57,249 bases of DNA, taken from Acidobacteriota bacterium. Lineage in GTDB: Bacteria > Acidobacteriota > Terriglobia > Bryobacterales > Bryobacteraceae. Shown here piece after piece: positions 1-9,308 of this stretch. Numbering within the stretch: position 1 is the first letter of the stretch; the number at the start of each line of letters is the position of its first letter. The position numbers and the translations under genes are program-made. Location of the stretch: contig QHXW01000311.1 of assembly GCA_003223115.1 (NCBI GenBank), forward strand, positions 1 through 57,249, read 5' to 3'. Under the pieces are notes generated by a model. That model did not search any database and was not told where the DNA came from. It saw nothing but the letters and a program-made list of their open reading frames with translations.

Positions 1-212
1 GTTGGCTGCCAGGCCCCTTACTGCTTCTTGTCTCAGAATACGATATTTTTCAGAGGTTTACTTATAGGAATTTGACGGAAATTTGGATTTTGGGAGAAAT
101 ACACTCCGTGGAAGTGTAGGGGAATGCCGGGAGACAGGGTCTAAGAGGAACCGTGGATGCCGCAGCAGATCCTAACGCGGCTACCAAAAACTGATTCTTG
201 GAGCCCAGGTTC
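1..212. other. Non-coding left edge, nothing recognised
   Basis: No reading frame with a recognisable protein and no clear RNA structure is visible here. It lies downstream of the minus-strand EVE gene, so it may hold that gene's 3' end and terminator, but I see no strong stem followed by a T-run. Confidence 0.4.
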
Positions 213-623
213 TCAGATCTTGACCTTGGGATAACGTTTACTCATCCAGTTAACAAATGCGGCCGGCACAGCCATGGTTGAAAGCCGGCCCTGCCGCACC
301 AACGCCCAGTCGTTGAAATGTTCCGATTCTTTAATCTCGCGCAACGTCGTCGGAGGTTCGAGCCGCGTGACAAACTCGAGATCCACCACAGTGAGGTTGG
401 CGTTCTTCGGATCGGGCCGTGGCTCGGAAGCGACCTGCGCCAGCCCGACGATGGCTGCATCGCCGCCGCTGTGATACATGAAGACGCGGTCGCCCGATCG
501 CATGCTGGCGATGGCTCGCAGAGCCTGCGGATTCTTAACGCCATCCCAAACCGTTTTGTGCTCGCGTTCCAGTTGGTCGATGGAGTACGTTTCTGGATCG
601 GTTTTTGCCAGGAAGTAGTTCAT
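213..623 (-). CDS. EVE domain-containing protein
   Basis: This 136-residue protein is a stand-alone EVE domain of the PUA/ASCH-like fold. The family is thought to bind modified bases in nucleic acid and acts in the cytoplasm. Visible family hallmarks are the N-terminal 'MNYFLAKTDPETYS' strand, the 'TVWDGVKNPQA' segment near residues 24-34, the 'DRVFMYHSGG' strand and the C-terminal 'KRYPKVKI'. The length matches single-domain EVE proteins. A longer reading from a TTG at 638 exists, but the ATG at 623 has a GAAGG eight bases upstream and begins exactly where the family does. It is divergent from the broken polysaccharide-export genes that follow, with no sign of a shared operon. The substrate is unknown. 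Confidence 0.9.
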   Translation of the reverse strand: MNYFLAKTDPETYSIDQLEREHKTVWDGVKNPQALRAIASMRSGDRVFMYHSGGDAAIVGLAQVASEPRPDPKNANLTVVDLEFVTRLEPPTTLREIKESEHFNDWALVRQGRLSTMAVPAAFVNWMSKRYPKVKI

Positions 624-772
624 TGTGAATGCCTTCAATCGTACTGTACTTTTTGTTGTTTATCACGCGCCCTTGCTACCATGAGCCCAGAAATGCCGCC
701 GTGGCCGGCCCTGCAAATCCCTCCAGAATTGCTGATTGGGATGCTGGTACGCAGGCCCTACTTGAACACTCT

Positions 773-1441
773 ATGCCACGATCTGCCCTCTTCGTTCTGT
801 TTCTGGCCGCGTTCGTTGGGCTCGATTGCCGGCATGGCTGCGGACAAGAAGCCATCCGATAAACCCGAGGCGACCCAAACAGCCCGGCCGCAGGATAGAG
901 CTCTGGAAAAGACGATGCCTTTCACCGGGCCGGTCGTTGATCCAAAATCTTACATCATTGATGTGCCGGAAGACGTGGATGTGCCGGAAGACGTGTTGTA
1001 CGTACGGGTATGGCGCGAGCCGGATCTCTCCGGACCGGTTTCGGTCAGCCCGGGCGGCAAGATCTCTATGCAGCTCATCAAATCAACGAGGTCCAGGCGG
1101 CCAGTAAGACCCCGGAACAATTGACCTCGGCGATCACTCAAAGTTTGGGCAAGTACATGAATCATCCTGAAGTAAATGTTCAGGTTGCGACGGTTGAGAG
1201 CAAGAAATACTTCATCAGCGGGGAAGTTTTGCGACCGGGTGCCTTTCCCCTGGCTGTGCCCACGCGGGTGATGGAAGCGCCGATTCAGGCGGGCGGCTTC
1301 CTCGATTTCGCCAAGACCAAGAAAATATATGTCCTGCGTGGCTCGACCAAGTACAACTTCAACTACAAGGATGTCAGCAAGGAAAAGCGTCAAGAGCAGA
1401 ATATCCTGCTCGAAAACGGCGACACCATTTTTGTTCCCTGA
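773..1441 (+). pseudogene. Broken Wza-like polysaccharide export lipoprotein/periplasmic protein
   Basis: The remnant reads as an outer-membrane polysaccharide export protein with a Poly_export domain followed by an SLBB domain. The first frame gives a signal peptide (MPRSALFVLFLAAFVG). A second frame, entered near 840-860, gives 'EDVLYVRVWREPDLSG' and 'GGKISMQLI'. The third frame resumes at 'NEVQAASKTPEQL' and runs to 'LLENGDTIFVP'. The second shift is explained by a 5-base tandem duplication (ATCAA twice, 1077-1086). An 18-base in-frame tandem duplication lies at 960-995. At least two frameshifts separate the signal peptide from the C-terminal half, so no full-length product is expected. 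It heads a plus-strand set with the Wzz-like and kinase remnants. Confidence 0.8.
960..995 (+). repeat. 18-bp perfect tandem duplication inside the Wza-like remnant
   Basis: The unit GATGTGCCGGAAGACGTG occurs twice back to back and encodes DVPEDV twice. Related proteins carry this segment once, so it looks like a slippage or unequal-crossing duplication. It keeps the frame, unlike the 5-base duplication 80 bases further on. Confidence 0.9.
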
Positions 1442-1515
1442 TCAGCGACGACATTGAGGACGAAATCATAATGCTTCCTTCCCAGGTTACATAAGCATTT
1501 CCAGAAAGGCCGCCT

Positions 1516-3098
1516 GTGCTCGAAGATTACATCGATATCATGCGGCGCCATCGCGCATGGCTCATCGGCCCGCTGCTCGCCGGCCTTGTGATCGCCGTTG
1601 TAACGGCCTATGTCTGGCCGGACACTTTCATCTCACAGGCCGTGTTGCGTATCACTCCGCCTCAGATTCCCGAAAATCTGGTGACGGCGAATTTCAATAT
1701 TCAAATGGCCGAGCGCATCAGCCAGATGCAGCAGGAAATTCTGAGCCGGGAGAGCCTGTCGGAACTGATCCAGCGGCAGGGACCTGATCTCTACAAGAAG
1801 GAGCGCAGCCGTATGCCGATGGCAGACTTGGTCGAGGAGATACGCAAGAACATCCAGATCACGGTGGTGGACCAGCAAATCCATGGCGGCCGGCCCGCTT
1901 CGATGTTTCCAAATTGCATTCAAGGGTCCGGACCGTCACAAGGCGAAGGCGGTGGTGGATCAACTCGTTTCGAAGTTCACCGAGCGGAGTGTGAAGGTCT
2001 CAACCACGCAGTCAAACCTCACTACCGATTTCCTGTCGAGCGAGTTGCGCAACGCGAAGGGTGAACTCGACCGTCTGGCCACGCGTTGGCGGCATTTCGC
2101 GCGGCCAATGCCGGGCGGCTTCCCGAGCAGGTTTCGAACAATATCCAGGCTCTGAACGCGCTGCAGGCCCAGCTTTCGGTTGCAACCGAGGCAATTAACC
2201 GCTACAACCAGGAAAACTGTTGCTGGAGTCGGCACTGCAAGGGCTGAAAAAACCAAATGAACTCGGTGGCTGTGATCACCGAAGAGACGGGAGCGGTCTC
2301 GAAAAATGAGCGGCTCACTCAACTGAACCGTACAATTCTCGAAACTGAAGCCAAGCTGTCCGGCTTTCGAAAAGTCTACAAAGACACCCATCCCGACGTG
2401 CGCAATTTCGTCGCACAACTCACGGTGCTCAGGCGCGAGCGGGACCAGCTTGAGAAACAACAGGAGCTGTCGGACAAGAGCCGTCCCAAGAAGGCCACGA
2501 GCCCTCTGGCGCTGCGGCAAATAGAAAACCTGAAGCTGCGATCGCCAATGTAGAGGCGCAGTTAAAGGCTAAAGATCTTGATATCCGGGAGCGCAGCAAG
2601 CAGCAGAACGACATCAACCGGTCCATGCATCTTTACCAATCGCACATCGAGACCAGCCCGCAAAGCGAACAGAAGTACGCCGAATTGACGCACGATCAGC
2701 AGCTCGCCAAAGTGCGATGGATATCTGAAATGGCCAGCAATCTGGAAGCTCGTAAGGGCGGCGAGAATCTGGAAGTGCTGGACACCGCCACTCTGCCGGA
2801 TTCGCCGTCGGAGCCCAATCGCTGGCTGATCGTAGGCGCGGGAGTCGGTCTGGGGATGATGATGGGCTTGTTCCTGGTGGCGCTTCGCGAACTGAAGGAC
2901 GCGTCGCTCAAGAACCTGAAAGATGTCCGGGCCTGTACAAACCTTCCGGTGTTGAGTAGTGTGCCGCTGCTCGAGAACGCAGCCAAGGTGCAGAGAGAGC
3001 GCCAACTGTCATGGCTGGCTTGGTCAACCGCAGTGCTGATTGGTGCGATCGCCATCAGCAGCTCGATGTATTACTACTATTTCGTGAGCAGGACATGA
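1516..3098 (+). pseudogene. Broken Wzz/GNVR-type chain-length determinant (polysaccharide co-polymerase)
   Basis: The parts belong to an inner-membrane co-polymerase of about 520 residues. They are an N-terminal Wzz domain with a membrane helix (LIGPLLAGLVIAVVTAYVW), a long coiled-coil periplasmic region, and a C-terminal GNVR-type segment ending in a second membrane helix (WLIVGAGVGLGMMMGLFLVAL). The reading frame changes near 1885, 2090, 2215 and 2535 and shifts again around 2250, with homologous sequence continuing in the next frame each time. The last shift is explained by one missing A before GCTGCGATC. The GTG at 1516 is the natural start. It was probably co-transcribed with the Wza-like gene upstream and the kinase downstream, all of them now non-functional. 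Confidence 0.8.
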
Positions 3099-3143
3099 CG
3101 GGCTTTCAATCATGATCGGCAGCGGGCGCGAAAAAGGGGACAC

Positions 3144-3549
3144 ATGAGTCGGGAACAGGATGCGCTGAGGCGCGCATGGGGCGCCTCCGGCCACGCCGGT
3201 TGGCGCAACTACCGTTCCGCCCGGTCCTGTCAGCTTGCGTGTGACGCCCGAAGAGCAGGCCCGGGCGTCATCTGGCGCCCCAGCGGTCACGGCTGAGCCT
3301 CCGCAATTCGGCATTGAAGAGCCGCTACGCAGGACAGCTACCTGGTTGTTTTCAGCAGACGCCAATCTGCTGGCGATGCTCGCCGATGGCACATCGCTGG
3401 TGGTCAGGATCGGTCACACCACGTTCGACAACCTGATCCGGGCCATGCAATCGCTCTGTGAGAACAATGTGCTAGGGATCGTGGCGAACGGCGCGCGAGC
3501 TTCAGACCTTTACAGCAAGTACACATATTACTATTCGCGACCGGAGTAA
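3144..3549 (+). pseudogene. Remnant of a BY-kinase (CpsD/Wzc-type tyrosine autokinase)
   Basis: The ATG at 3144 opens the N-terminal linker typical of acidobacterial BY-kinases (MSREQDALRRA). One extra G in the run at 3177-3181 then shifts the frame. The linker continues as 'PPGPVSLRVTPEEQARA' up to 'FGIEEP'. From about residue 60 the sequence jumps directly to the C-terminal part of the ATPase fold ('DANLLAMLADGTSLVVRIG', 'NNVLGIVANGARA') and ends in a tyrosine cluster (YTYYYSRPE). The stretch that should carry Walker A, A' and B, roughly 150 residues, is missing. The 315-nt frame from 3235 could still be translated but cannot be an active kinase. Confidence 0.75.
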
Positions 3550-3618
3550 AAAGGGAGTCAGAATTCAAGCGGAGTCAGGAGTAGGAAAAACCCATCAGGC
3601 GCGCGTTCACTCTACGGA

Positions 3619-6081
3619 TCAGCTCTCGAACTTTCTCAACAACCGCCAGAACAGCAATGAGGCCGCAGCGGCCGCGATTGATGCTCCGGCCAGCATGGGC
3701 GCATAGCCGAAGCGCGCCACCACTGCTCCAGCAATTGAAGCTGACAGCGCCTGCGCCAGAAACAACACCAGAAAATTGAGAGCCGACGCGCCGCTGCGCT
3801 CCACCGGAGCCACCCGATTCATCAGCAGCGCATAAGTGCCGGGTTCGGTCATGTACTGAAAGCTGGTGTACCCGGCGTAGAGAATAACAGCGGCGAAAAC
3901 CGCTGGACCGCCCGCGAGTAAAGCCAGGCTCAACGCCGTAACAAGCTGCGTAGCGGCTACGCCACGCACCAGGCCGGCTTTGCGCAGAAGTACCGGCGCC
4001 ATCAGCACGGCCGCGACCTCGGCGGCTTGCGATAACGAGAACACCAGACCGATTTTCTCCACAGCCAGATGAAACTGGCGGGACAGATAAGCATTGAAGA
4101 GCGGATTCAGTGCGCCCGTGGCGAAAGCCCATACAGCCATCGCCGCCAGGAAGCGCACGACGAACGGATCGCGCGGGTAGGTGCGGGCCTCTCGCGCAAC
4201 GGGTGCATCGAGCGCGAGTTTGGCCAGCGGCCACATAGCCATAAGCGCCAGAGCGCTGGTCGTGCCCAAAGCGAGTTGCTTCGCATGCAGCGGACTGATA
4301 GCCGAATCGGCCGCTGCGATCCATCCAGGTAAACGGCCGCCAATCAAGCCGCCCACGATGCCAAGACCGATCCCTGAGCCGAACAGGATGCTGAAACCCG
4401 CCGGGCGCGAGCGCTCGCTCGTTAGCGCAGCCACTGCAGGCGACACGGAGACCGCCCAGATGGAGAAGCAGAGGCCGCCCAGGAATGCCGTGGTCAGAAG
4501 CGCCGGCTCAGCGACAACGGTGACTCGAAGCAGCAAGGCCGCGGCGGTGCCTATGAAGCAGATCTGGACGGCCCGCTTCAGTCCAAACCAGTGAGCCAGA
4601 CTGGCGGCGGGAATCACTCCGGCGATGTTCCCCATTGAAAACGCGGCCGTAATGGTGCCCAGCAAGTCTTCGCGATAACCTCGTTCGAGCAGAAAAAGGT
4701 TGTACAACAGGAAAAAAATGGAAACGCCAAGGTTGTATAACGATGCTGCACCCAGAAAAATCCAGAATGGGCGCGTAAGACCTGACGCACGTACCTTCCA
4801 ATGAAGCCCTTGCCACAGCACTGCCGGCAGGGTTCGTGTATGGTACCGCCCGCGATCGGCCACGTGCGCTGCATATTTCAGTCGCTGGCGGAGTCGCATC
4901 CATGGCGTGATCCGGCGGGCAGGCGTGAGACTCGCCTCAATTGGCGGCGGGAGAGTTGAAGGAAAGACGCGCCGCAAAAAAACGGCCCGGCGATCATGTG
5001 CCGAATCGAGCAGGGCGAAATGCAACCACAATTCGCGCTTGTTGGGATGAAAGAGAGCTTCGACTGGTGCCGCGGCATCACGCTCGAACCATTCGGACAC
5101 GTCCTCGCTGAGCCGGCTGATTTCTTCCTGGACGGCGGACGCAACGCGGCAGCCGAACCACTCGGCGGCGAATCGGAACGAAATCGATTCGAGCTTGCGC
5201 AATGGCTCCGAATGGAGCTCGTGCCAGCCGGTCCAGAATTGTTCGTTGTCCGCCTGGTGTTCTAAGAAGTACGCAATTTCGTAAATGTGAGAAACACGCA
5301 CGCTCGCGCGCAACAGATGACGCAGGGAATGTAAAGCCGCATAGCCCAATCGATCGCGCGGATCGAGCACGGTCACGTTCTCCCGCTCGACCTGGCGGTC
5401 CCAGAATGCGTCGATTCCCGGAGCATCGAGGCGTTCCGTACCGGCGTCCCAGAAGCGAAAGTGAAGATCCACCGGACCCGGGATGTCGGGATCAAAGTAA
5501 TCACCGCGCCACTGCCAGGTTGTCTTACGGATCATAGGCGCCAGATGGTCGATAGGCAGTTGGTCGGTCCCGCTGATCGGCTCGTAACCGAGGTCTCGCA
5601 GCGCTTCTCTGGCAGCCATTAACGACCCGGCGGGCGCGAATAGGTCGATGTCATATTGCACGCGCAGCCGTGCATCGGCAACGTAGTCTACCTCCTGTGA
5701 AAAACCCTTCAGCAACAGATATTCGATGCCGCGATTGTGAAACAGCCGTCCGATTTCGTCGACCGAGGACCGGAGCCGGTCAAGGCGCTTCGTGTTGCCG
5801 GCCAGATTACGCTCGAAGCGCTCTCGAAGCCATGGCGGGAGCAACTCGGCGAAATTAGCGCAGAAGATCAGCGTGAGTCCCGCACGATCCAGGAATGCCA
5901 GTGCACTGTGCCAGTCAGCCTCGGTGAGCGATCTCAGAAGATCCGTTGAAGGCTGAGAGAAACTGAGAGCGGCCAGAGCGGCGGCCACTCCGCGAGGCAG
6001 GCAGCGATTCTCGTCCCATCTGATTGGATTTTCCACAGCCAATTTCGCTGGCCCGCGAGCAGTGGAGAGTACAGTCGCCAC
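3619..6081 (-). CDS. Nucleotidyltransferase (NTP_transf_5) fused to an MFS transporter
   Basis: The 820-residue protein has two parts. Residues about 90-390 match the NTP_transf_5-type nucleotidyltransferase family. This part has LLLKG at 122-126, the metal-binding pair in QYDIDLFAP at 142-150, and the DLHFRF strand at 205-210. Residues about 438-818 form a 12-helix major facilitator, starting at PFWIFLGAASLYNLG. The cytosolic enzyme would therefore be tethered to an inner-membrane transporter. The GTG at 6081 lies 8 bases after the stop of the receptor gene, so the two are surely co-transcribed. In other bacteria such nucleotidyltransferases sit with HprK-like kinases in lasso-peptide and related clusters, and the same pair is present here. 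The substrate and transport direction are unknown. Confidence 0.8.
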   Translation of the reverse strand: MATVLSTARGPAKLAVENPIRWDENRCLPRGVAAALAALSFSQPSTDLLRSLTEADWHSALAFLDRAGLTLIFCANFAELLPPWLRERFERNLAGNTKRLDRLRSSVDEIGRLFHNRGIEYLLLKGFSQEVDYVADARLRVQYDIDLFAPAGSLMAAREALRDLGYEPISGTDQLPIDHLAPMIRKTTWQWRGDYFDPDIPGPVDLHFRFWDAGTERLDAPGIDAFWDRQVERENVTVLDPRDRLGYAALHSLRHLLRASVRVSHIYEIAYFLEHQADNEQFWTGWHELHSEPLRKLESISFRFAAEWFGCRVASAVQEEISRLSEDVSEWFERDAAAPVEALFHPNKRELWLHFALLDSAHDRRAVFLRRVFPSTLPPPIEASLTPARRITPWMRLRQRLKYAAHVADRGRYHTRTLPAVLWQGLHWKVRASGLTRPFWIFLGAASLYNLGVSIFFLLYNLFLLERGYREDLLGTITAAFSMGNIAGVIPAASLAHWFGLKRAVQICFIGTAAALLLRVTVVAEPALLTTAFLGGLCFSIWAVSVSPAVAALTSERSRPAGFSILFGSGIGLGIVGGLIGGRLPGWIAAADSAISPLHAKQLALGTTSALALMAMWPLAKLALDAPVAREARTYPRDPFVVRFLAAMAVWAFATGALNPLFNAYLSRQFHLAVEKIGLVFSLSQAAEVAAVLMAPVLLRKAGLVRGVAATQLVTALSLALLAGGPAVFAAVILYAGYTSFQYMTEPGTYALLMNRVAPVERSGASALNFLVLFLAQALSASIAGAVVARFGYAPMLAGASIAAAAASLLFWRLLRKFES

Positions 6082-6089
6082 AGTTTCAA

Positions 6090-9000
6090 TTAAAACTCGA
6101 ATCTTAGCGCGAACTGAATGCGGCGCGGATCGCCGGTGGCCAGGATCCTGCCGAAGAACGGGCCGAAATCGGGATTATCGCCGGGAATGCCGAAATTGGG
6201 ATGATTGAACGCGTTGAAGAACTCGCCCCGGAACTCGATAGCCTCCGCTTCACGCGGATGGAAGCGGCGCGAAAGCGCCAGGTCGAAAACGATGTTTCCA
6301 GGTCCGGGAATCATGTCGCGTCCCGCGTTGCCGAATGTATAGGGCGCCGGCTGGCTGAATGCCGCGGTGTTGAACCAGCGCTCCGGCGTACGCTGATCGC
6401 GTGGCAACGAAATTTTCTGGCCGGGCACGATATTGGGCCGGTTGAAAGTGCCGGAGTTGGCGAAATCTGTTGCGAAGTAGAAGGCGTTCTCAGGAGTGCC
6501 GTCCTGGATAGTGACGATGCCGCTGGTTGTCCAGTCACGCAGTAGGGGCCGCAGAAATCCGCTTGCGCCGGGAAGATTATAGACGTAGCCCGAACTGAGC
6601 CGGCGGCCAACGTTGAAGAAAGATAATCCGCGCTCCAGGCGCAGGTTGCGCTCGTCCTGCGCGCCGACGCTGTCGAACAGGCCGGGAAGGATGGTATCGG
6701 CGTTGTCGATGGACTTCGACCATACGAAGCTGGTCGAGATTGACAGCCGCTTATCCATGCGTTTTTCGCCTTTCAGTTGCAGCGAATTGTACAAGGAATT
6801 TCCGATGTGCTCGACCTGAACAATGGGGCCCAGTTCCGGGAAAGTACGCAGCGACTGCAGATCCCCGGGACGCGGCGGCAGGTTTTCGCCGGTCTCGACG
6901 TGCGCGGGCGTATTGAAACGGCGGTAGAGACCGAGGTCGGTTCCCTTCGAGTCGATGTAGGCAATTTCGAACAGAATGCCGGCGGGAAGTTCCTGCTGGA
7001 TGCTGGCGTTCCACTGCTGCATGTACGGCGTGCGTGCGTGAGCGTCGAGGCCGAATAAGGTAGCGAACCCGGTCGAAGCGGTTTGCGGAAATCCGTTCTC
7101 GATGGTGAGCACCGGCGTTACGCCGCTGGTCACGTTGCTCTCGGTGCGGATATTATTCAGCACCTCGTTATACGCCTCGGTGGAGATTTCCGGACTAAAG
7201 TAGATGCCATAGCCGCTGCGGAACACCATCTTGTGTCCTGGCCAAAGGCTCACCGGCGGCGTCCAGGCGAGACCGGCACGCGGCGCAAAGTTGTTGCGGT
7301 CGGGCCGGCTGGAGGTGTCAACACTGACTAGGCGCGGCGGATTGGGCAGCGCGGAGTAATCAAGATTCAAGAGTTGGCGCCGGGCATCGGTCAACGGCGC
7401 AAAATATTCGTAGCGTAAACCCAGGTTCAGAGTGAGGCTTTTACTCACCCGCCAGTCGTCCTGCAAATACCCGGCGTAGGTGTTCTGGCGCAGATAGGAT
7501 TGCGCGAATCCGGCGGTGCGGCTGGTCTGCTGCGGCAAGCCGAGAAGAAAATCGGCGAGGGCATCACCGGTTACGCCGGCGTTATTCGGGTCCGAAGCTG
7601 TGAGTGCGCCCGTAAATGTATACAGTCCTCTCGAATAGTTGCTTTGCAGGTAATTGACCGCGTAGTGCATCCACTGAACGCCGGTCTTCAGGGTGTGGCG
7701 TCCGCGTGTGAATGAGAAGCTATCGGAAAGCTGCCAGAGGTTGTCGCGCTGCAGTTGCGGCAGAATCGGCGAATCGGTGACGGTGGAAAAATCTGCCACC
7801 AGGAAGTACGGCAGCCCAAAATTGACAGGATTACCGGAAAATCCAGACAGGCCGAGTTGGCCCGCCAGATCCCGGTGGAAGGCGGCCTGCGGTGTGTCGA
7901 ACACTTTCAAGCGCGTAAAGTTGAGCCTAGCTTCGTTGAGCCAGTTGGCGCCGCTGATCGTGTGGCCTATCGCCGCTTGCTGCGCACGTAGGTTCTCGTC
8001 GACCGACAGCAGCGGAAAGCTTTCAGCAAGCACGGCGCGCTCGTCATTGATGGTGTAGCGCGTGAACACACGGCTGCGGTTGTTGAACTCGTGATCGACG
8101 CGCCCGGAGACGGTGTCATTGTGATTCTGGTTGGGCGTGGAATTCAGGTAATTGTTGTTCGCGTCGCCGCGATTGGGCAGCGGTTCGAAAGTGTCCAGAA
8201 ATTTGCGGGAGATTGGATCGATGATGCCGGGCGGGATGACATTGCCAGGGAAGGCGCGGCGCTTGCCCGAAGCCGGGTCGATGTCGAACGGGTTAAAGAT
8301 GGGGTTGCGGCCGCGGAAGTCACCCTTGCGCAGTGTCGCGTCGGGCACCAGGCTGAGCATGGGCTTGGAGGATTTGCCACGCAGGCCTTCATATGTTGCG
8401 AAGAAAAAGGTCTTCGGCGCTTTGGGCAAGCGGCCGCCCAATGAGCCGCCGTACTGGCTCTGGCGGAAGATGGGCCGCGGCAGCGTGGGATCGTCGAAGA
8501 AATTATGTGCGTCAAGGGCTTCGTTGCGAAAGTACTCGAAGGCGCTTCCGTGCCAGGCCAGCGTGCCGGATTTTGTTACGACATCGATAACCCCACCGCC
8601 CGCCTGTGCGAACTCCGCGGCAGCCGATGAAGACTGTATGTGGAACTCCTGCACGGACTCCATGGGCGGCGTAACCGCGATGGCGAATGTGTTGCGGTCG
8701 GTATCGTTGGCGCCGTCCAGCAGAAACGCGTTCATGTAGGAGCGCGCACCGTTGATCGGCGGGTTAAGCGCTGTCAAACCGCGGTTCGCTTGCACCTGAT
8801 TGATCTGGTCACCTGTGAAGCCGCCTAGTTGGCGGGGAATGGCGCCGGGGCCGAGTGTAACAAGGTTCACTATGTTCCGTTGCGCAAGCGGCAGTGAGTC
8901 TATCGAAGTCGCTTCGAGGCGAGACCCGATTGATGCGTCGTCGCTCTCGACCGGTGAGACCTGCGCCTGCACTGTGATACTGCCGCGTTCGCTGCCGATG

Positions 9001-9308
9001 TCCAGGACCAGATCGAGCCTGGCCTTCCGATTTACTTCGAGCACCACGTCCACGGCTTCGACGGTTCGAAAGCCGGTTTTTGCCGCGCTGATGGTATACC
9101 TACCAGGGAGCAACTCGTCAATTCGATAGGCTCCTTGCGAGTTCGTGAGGACCGTACGGATGAAGCCGGTGTCGTTATTGCGCGCGGTAACGGTGGCAGC
9201 CGGAATCAGGGCGCCCGACTGATCATGAGCGTCGCCTAACAGCGTCGCGGAGGCCGCCTGCCCATGCGCCTGCGACAACCAAATGAAAAAGAGCAACAGA
9301 AGAATCAA
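6090..9308 (-). CDS. Oar-like TonB-dependent outer-membrane receptor
   Basis: This is a 1072-residue outer-membrane protein. It has a signal peptide (MILLLLFFIWLSQAHGQA), a carboxypeptidase regulatory-like beta-sandwich at about 22-110 (GALIPAATVTARNNDTG ... GRYTISAAKTGFRTVE), a plug domain at about 115-230 (LPLAQRNIVNLVTLGPG), and a long beta-barrel ending in RIQFALRFEF with the terminal Phe typical of barrel proteins. The best start is the TTG at 9308. It overlaps the stop of the upstream HprK-like gene as TTGA, has AAAGG shortly upstream, and begins exactly at the signal peptide; a longer reading from 9518 lacks a plausible leader. The overlap implies translational coupling. The ligand is unknown; large acidobacterial members of this family are usually assigned to uptake or surface roles without proof. 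Confidence 0.85.
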   Translation of the reverse strand: MILLLLFFIWLSQAHGQAASATLLGDAHDQSGALIPAATVTARNNDTGFIRTVLTNSQGAYRIDELLPGRYTISAAKTGFRTVEAVDVVLEVNRKARLDLVLDIGSERGSITVQAQVSPVESDDASIGSRLEATSIDSLPLAQRNIVNLVTLGPGAIPRQLGGFTGDQINQVQANRGLTALNPPINGARSYMNAFLLDGANDTDRNTFAIAVTPPMESVQEFHIQSSSAAAEFAQAGGGVIDVVTKSGTLAWHGSAFEYFRNEALDAHNFFDDPTLPRPIFRQSQYGGSLGGRLPKAPKTFFFATYEGLRGKSSKPMLSLVPDATLRKGDFRGRNPIFNPFDIDPASGKRRAFPGNVIPPGIIDPISRKFLDTFEPLPNRGDANNNYLNSTPNQNHNDTVSGRVDHEFNNRSRVFTRYTINDERAVLAESFPLLSVDENLRAQQAAIGHTISGANWLNEARLNFTRLKVFDTPQAAFHRDLAGQLGLSGFSGNPVNFGLPYFLVADFSTVTDSPILPQLQRDNLWQLSDSFSFTRGRHTLKTGVQWMHYAVNYLQSNYSRGLYTFTGALTASDPNNAGVTGDALADFLLGLPQQTSRTAGFAQSYLRQNTYAGYLQDDWRVSKSLTLNLGLRYEYFAPLTDARRQLLNLDYSALPNPPRLVSVDTSSRPDRNNFAPRAGLAWTPPVSLWPGHKMVFRSGYGIYFSPEISTEAYNEVLNNIRTESNVTSGVTPVLTIENGFPQTASTGFATLFGLDAHARTPYMQQWNASIQQELPAGILFEIAYIDSKGTDLGLYRRFNTPAHVETGENLPPRPGDLQSLRTFPELGPIVQVEHIGNSLYNSLQLKGEKRMDKRLSISTSFVWSKSIDNADTILPGLFDSVGAQDERNLRLERGLSFFNVGRRLSSGYVYNLPGASGFLRPLLRDWTTSGIVTIQDGTPENAFYFATDFANSGTFNRPNIVPGQKISLPRDQRTPERWFNTAAFSQPAPYTFGNAGRDMIPGPGNIVFDLALSRRFHPREAEAIEFRGEFFNAFNHPNFGIPGDNPDFGPFFGRILATGDPRRIQFALRFEF

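Noticed and set aside
318-860. 5' half of a long plus-strand frame (318-1124) across the EVE gene
   Set aside because: It is antisense to the clearly real EVE gene; only its 3' part (about 860-1080) carries Wza-like sequence.
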